From Alphaproteobacteria bacterium (GTDB taxonomy: Bacteria > Pseudomonadota > Alphaproteobacteria > Micropepsales > Micropepsaceae), in the NCBI GenBank assembly GCA_025350465.1, contig JANXXU010000048.1, forward strand, positions 62,001-126,000: 64,000 nucleotides of DNA, written 5' to 3'. This document shows positions 60,334 to 64,000 of the stretch, in pieces. Every line of letters begins with the position of its first letter. Position 1 is the first letter of the stretch. Both the position numbers and the translations under genes were made by a program. The notes below the pieces were generated by a model. It made no database searches. It saw only the letters and a list, made by a program, of their open reading frames with translations, and was not told where the DNA came from.

Positions 60334-62166
60334 ATGAGTGTGGCCATCGACAAATCGTCTGAAAACAAGAGCCTTCCGAAACTCGATTTCGATCCGGACG
60401 CTCTGCGCGAGAAGTATCGTCAAGAGCGCGACCGCCGTCTGCGCTCAGACGCCAATGCGCAATACGTCGAAACCGCGGGCGACTTCAGTCGCTACATCGA
60501 CGATCCTTATGTCGAGCCGGGCTTCACCCGCGCAGCCCTGACCGACGAGGTCGACGCGCTGATCATCGGCGGCGGCTTCGGCGGTCAGATCGCGGCCGCG
60601 CGTCTGCGCGAGGCCGGCGTCAAAGACATCCGCATCGTCGAGAAGGGCGGCGACTTCGGCGGCACGTGGTATTGGAACCGGTATCCCGGCGCGCAATGCG
60701 ACATCGAATCGTACATCTATCTGCCGCTGCTCGAAGAGACGGGCTATCTGCCGAAAGAAAAATACAGTTTCGCCGCCGAGATTCGCGACCACGCGCGCCG
60801 CATCGGCGAGAAATTCGACCTCTACAGCAAGGCTTGTTTCCAAACAGAAATCCGAGAGATACGTTGGCTCGATGGCGACAAGCGCTGGCTCGTCACCACC
60901 AACCGCAACGATCGCATGAAGGCGAAATACGTCGTCATGTCGAACGGCCCGCTGAACCGGCCCAAGCTGCCGGGCATTCCGGGCATCGAGCGCTTCAAGG
61001 GGCACAGCTTCCACACCAGCCGCTGGGACTATGCCTACACCGGCGGCAATTCGGAGGGCGGCCTCGACAAACTCGCCGACAAGCGCGTGGCGATCATCGG
61101 CACCGGCGCGACCGCGATCCAATGCGTGCCGCATCTCGGCCGGCATGCGAAGCACCTCTATGTTTTCCAGCGCACACCGTCGTCGGTGGACCTACGCGGC
61201 AACCGGCCGACCGATCCGGCGTGGGCCAAGACGCTGACGCCCGGTTGGCAGAAGCGGCGGATGGAGAATTTCAACGTCCTGGTCAGCGGCGGTTCGCAAG
61301 ACGAAGACATGGTGAGCGACGGCTGGACAGACATCATCCGTAACCTGGCGACGGGCGCGGCGGCTCGCCGGCCCGACGTCGTGCTGTCGCTTGAAGACTT
61401 CGCCCGCGAAATGGAGTTGGCCGACTTCCGCAAGATGAATCAGATCCGCGCGCGCGTGGACGCAACCGTCAAGGATCCCAAGACGGCCGAAGCGCTGAAG
61501 CCGTGGTACCGGCAATTCTGCAAGCGTCCCACTTTCAATGACGACTATCTGCCGACCTTCAATCGGCCGAACGTGACGCTGGTGGACACGCAAGGGCGCG
61601 GCGTCGACCGGGTGACCGAGACAGGATTGGTTTTCGACGGCGTCGAGTACGACGTCGATTGCATCATCTTCGCCACCGGTTTCGAGGTGGGCACGGCCTA
61701 TACGCGACGCGCCGGGTTCGAGGTCTATGGACGCAACGGGCAGAAGCTCACCGACTATTGGTCGGGCGGGATGAAGACGCTGCACGGGCTATACAGTCAC
61801 GGATTCCCGAACTGCTTCCATTTGGGCATCACGCAAAACACTCTGACGGCAAACTTCCCCCACATGCTGGACGAACAAGCGCTCTACGTCGCCGACGTCG
61901 TGCGGCGCGCGAGCCTGCATCAGGCGCAAAAGGTCGAACCGACAGCGGAGGCGGAGGCCGAATGGATCGACACCATTCGCCGCAATGCGCTGCCGACCCT
62001 GCAATTCCAGAAAGATTGCACGCCCGGCTATTACAACGGCGAAGGCCGGGCCGGCGAGGGCAACGGCCTGCTCGACGGCATCTATGGCCCCGGCTCCGTC
62101 GCCTTTTTCGAGCTGGCCCGCGCCTGGCGTAACGAAGGCAATATGGCGGGGCTGGAGTTCGGTTAG
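60334..62166 (+). CDS. Flavin-containing monooxygenase (Baeyer-Villiger type)
   Basis: A 610-residue flavoprotein. An N-terminal extension of about 75 residues is followed by the FAD-binding Rossmann motif ALIIGGGFGGQIAAARLREAG. Then comes GGTWYWNRYPGAQCDIESYIY and the Baeyer-Villiger fingerprint FKGHSFHTSRWDY (F-x-G-x3-H-x3-W). The NADPH Rossmann motif is AIIGTGATAIQCVPHLG. It should insert oxygen into ketones or oxidise related substrates. The ATG at 60334 is chosen with GCGGAG upstream; the start at 60232 lies in a region without protein character. Monocistronic. Confidence 0.9.
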   Translation: MSVAIDKSSENKSLPKLDFDPDALREKYRQERDRRLRSDANAQYVETAGDFSRYIDDPYVEPGFTRAALTDEVDALIIGGGFGGQIAAARLREAGVKDIRIVEKGGDFGGTWYWNRYPGAQCDIESYIYLPLLEETGYLPKEKYSFAAEIRDHARRIGEKFDLYSKACFQTEIREIRWLDGDKRWLVTTNRNDRMKAKYVVMSNGPLNRPKLPGIPGIERFKGHSFHTSRWDYAYTGGNSEGGLDKLADKRVAIIGTGATAIQCVPHLGRHAKHLYVFQRTPSSVDLRGNRPTDPAWAKTLTPGWQKRRMENFNVLVSGGSQDEDMVSDGWTDIIRNLATGAAARRPDVVLSLEDFAREMELADFRKMNQIRARVDATVKDPKTAEALKPWYRQFCKRPTFNDDYLPTFNRPNVTLVDTQGRGVDRVTETGLVFDGVEYDVDCIIFATGFEVGTAYTRRAGFEVYGRNGQKLTDYWSGGMKTLHGLYSHGFPNCFHLGITQNTLTANFPHMLDEQALYVADVVRRASLHQAQKVEPTAEAEAEWIDTIRRNALPTLQFQKDCTPGYYNGEGRAGEGNGLLDGIYGPGSVAFFELARAWRNEGNMAGLEFG

Positions 62167-62169
62167 GTC

Positions 62170-63933
62170 CTAGTACCCCATCGCCGCGCCGTCTTTGCGC
62201 ATTTCGGAGGCGCCCCAATAGGCGCCGGTTTGCGGGTCGCGCATGATCGCTTGATAGCCGCCGAAGCTGCCGTCGCCGGGCTCGAGCTTATGGCCGCGGC
62301 GCGCGAGTTCGGCACGCACTTGCGGTGAGATGCCGCTTTCCAGCTGCAGCGTACCGACGCCTTCACCTTTTTCGCCGGTCGGCTCAGGGCCGTTGTAGTG
62401 GCGGAAGCGCGCGGCGTCGCCCGCTTCCTGAATGTTGAGGCCGAAATCGATCATGTTGACGAGCACCTGCACGTGGCCTTGCGGCTGCATGTCGCCGCCC
62501 ATGACGCCGTAGCTCATGAACGGTTTGCCGTCCTTCATGACGAACGCCGGAATGATCGTGTGGAACGGGCGCTTGCCCGGCGCATAGACGTTGGGATGCG
62601 CCGGATCGAGATTGTAGAGCTCACCGCGATCCTGGAACATGAAGCCGAGCCCGTCCGGCACGAGCCCCGATCCCATGCCGCGATAGTTCGACTGGATCAG
62701 CGAGATCATCATCCCGTCTTTATCGGCGGCGGTGAGATAGGTCGTGTCGCCCTGCACGAGCTTCACTTCGCCGGGGCCTATGTTGTCGTTGGCGCGATCC
62801 ATGTGGATGAGCGCGCGCCGCTGCGCCGCGTAAGAATCGGAGATCAGCGTCTTGACGGGCGCGTTGTAGAAGGCTGGATCGGCGTAGTACTTCGCCAAAT
62901 CCTCGAACGCCAAACGCTTGGCTTCGACCATCACGTGCAACGCGTCGGCCGAGCCGCGGCCCATCGTCTTCAGGTCGAAGCCTTCCAATATTTTCAACAT
63001 CTCAAGCGCCGCGACGCCTTGCGTGTTCGGCGGCAGCTCGAACAAATCATAGCCGCGGTAACTGACGCCGACCGGATCGACCCAGGTGCTCGTGTGCTTG
63101 GCGAAATCTTCGTAACGCAGATCGCCGCCGATGCGCCGGAAGTAGGTGTCGATCGTTTTGGCGATCGGTCCTTTGTAAAAGGCGTCGCGTCCGCCGCGTG
63201 CGATCGTCTCGTAGGTGTGCGCCAAATCCGGGTTGCGGAAGATCGCGCCTTCTTTCGGCGTACGCCCGTCGATCAAATAGGTGTGCCGCGCGTTCTCAAG
63301 CTCTTCGATTTGATCCTTGTTCTTGGCGAAGGCTTTGAAGTTGAGCTCCAAATAATTCGCCACGAGCTGGGAGACCGGAAAGCCTTCGCGCGCATATTGG
63401 ATCGCGGGTGCCAGCACTTGATCCATAGGCAACTTGCCGAAGCGGTTGTGCAACTCGAACCAGCCGTCGACGGCCCCGGGCACGGTGACCGGGAGCGAGC
63501 CGAGGCTCGGGATCGTGGTCTTGTCGCCGAGCTTCGCCTTGAGTTGCGCGAGCGTACGGCCCATCGGCGAACGGCCAGAGCCGTTCAGGCCGTAGAGCTT
63601 GTGCGTCTTGGGGTCCCAAACAATCGCGAAGAGATCGCCACCGACACCACAACTCACCGGCTCCATCAAGCCCAGCGCGGCGTTCGCTGCGATCGCCGCA
63701 TCGACGGCGCTGCCGCCCTTTTTCAAGATATCGATGGCTATCATCGTGGCGAGCGGTTGTGCAGTCGCCGCCATGCCGTGCATCGCCACCACCGGCGCCC
63801 GCGTAGCGAACGGTTCACCGGTGTAGCGGTCGCCGCCGCCCGGCGCCGCGGTCGCATGAAATTCCTTGTCCGCCGCCATCGCAGGTTTTGCCATCAAAAG
63901 AAGTCCTATTGCTGCCGCCGCAATGCCGCGCAT
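62170..63933 (-). CDS. ggt: Gamma-glutamyltransferase
   Basis: The 587-residue product begins with a signal peptide (1-20, PAMAA). GGT signatures include PVVAMHGMAATAQPLATMIAIDILKKGGSAVDAAIAANAALGLMEPVSCGVGGDLF, the autoprocessing nucleophile Thr in VQGDTTYLTAADKDGMMISLIQSN, and PFMSYGVMGGDMQPQGHVQVLVNM. It is made as one chain that cuts itself into two subunits. It hydrolyses or transfers the gamma-glutamyl group of glutathione in the periplasm. It is convergent with the monooxygenase gene. About 67 upstream bases remain to the window end, without a clear feature. Confidence 0.94.
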   Translation of the reverse strand: MRGIAAAAIGLLLMAKPAMAADKEFHATAAPGGGDRYTGEPFATRAPVVAMHGMAATAQPLATMIAIDILKKGGSAVDAAIAANAALGLMEPVSCGVGGDLFAIVWDPKTHKLYGLNGSGRSPMGRTLAQLKAKLGDKTTIPSLGSLPVTVPGAVDGWFELHNRFGKLPMDQVLAPAIQYAREGFPVSQLVANYLELNFKAFAKNKDQIEELENARHTYLIDGRTPKEGAIFRNPDLAHTYETIARGGRDAFYKGPIAKTIDTYFRRIGGDLRYEDFAKHTSTWVDPVGVSYRGYDLFELPPNTQGVAALEMLKILEGFDLKTMGRGSADALHVMVEAKRLAFEDLAKYYADPAFYNAPVKTLISDSYAAQRRALIHMDRANDNIGPGEVKLVQGDTTYLTAADKDGMMISLIQSNYRGMGSGLVPDGLGFMFQDRGELYNLDPAHPNVYAPGKRPFHTIIPAFVMKDGKPFMSYGVMGGDMQPQGHVQVLVNMIDFGLNIQEAGDAARFRHYNGPEPTGEKGEGVGTLQLESGISPQVRAELARRGHKLEPGDGSFGGYQAIMRDPQTGAYWGASEMRKDGAAMGY

Positions 63934-64000
63934 CTCATGTCACCAAATTATTCGACGTCAATGTTGCCGCGGTGGGCAGGGAAAATCGGTCTCGAGCGTG

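Overview
This is a GC-rich bacterial chromosome segment, almost certainly from an alphaproteobacterium. The evidence is gene order: the rpsF-rpsR-rplI-dnaB-alr-mlaEF-radA-cvpA-purF-SDR block (about 48.9-60 kb) and the panB-TPR anchor-bamB-der block (44.3-48.9 kb) are arrangements typical of that class. A phasin, a PhoB-type two-component pair, FadJ-, CaiB- and acyl-CoA dehydrogenase-type lipid enzymes, CcmI and a Baeyer-Villiger-type monooxygenase fit a free-living aerobic heterotroph. I cannot place it below class. No rRNA, tRNA, CRISPR array, intact transposase or phage gene was found. Layout: 0-8.5 kb holds an acyl-CoA dehydrogenase end, a phasin, a PepSY-like/response regulator/histidine kinase cassette, an XRE regulator facing a small ORF across a 15-bp inverted-repeat operator candidate, a FecR-domain protein, an unrecognised helical protein and a CaiB-type CoA-transferase. 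8.5-23.5 kb holds a three-copy 30-bp repeat, ccmI, a rhomboid protease, a FadJ-type enzyme, a very unusual coiled-coil/SH3 membrane protein, an amidase and hydrolase pair, a PhyH oxygenase, a PLP enzyme with a decayed alpha/beta hydrolase behind it, and a LysR regulator. 23.5-34.9 kb holds a Rieske oxygenase, a three-gene Gtr-like lipid-linked sugar transfer operon, a second PhyH oxygenase, a DUF4139 protein with a lipoprotein, and guaA. 34.85-43.5 kb is the accessory region: a CCGTTRCA repeat array and hairpin behind guaA, lower-GC secreted protein genes, a decayed dispersed-repeat family (GAATAGGTATGCTGTC type), an orphan HigA antitoxin with only the last codons of higB left, REP-like hairpins, a MarR/GNAT pair, an NPP-type phosphodiesterase and a truncated polysaccharide deacetylase. 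From 43.5 kb on the content is mostly housekeeping, interrupted by a GxxExxY gene bracketed by two palindromic CACGAAG-repeat elements between radA and mlaF. The window ends with the monooxygenase and a gamma-glutamyltransferase. How genes work together: BamB and the YfgM-like anchored TPR protein serve envelope biogenesis; MlaE and MlaF form the core of a lipid transport ABC system; PurF and GuaA are purine enzymes; DnaB and RadA act on DNA; S6, S18 and L9 form one ribosomal operon with a clear terminator. The best candidates for something undescribed are the GxxExxY cassette with its paired hairpin elements, the 2.5-kb coiled-coil protein joining an Ig-like domain to a periplasmic SH3 domain, and the repeat structures behind guaA. 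These are interpretations from the raw sequence; no database search was run.
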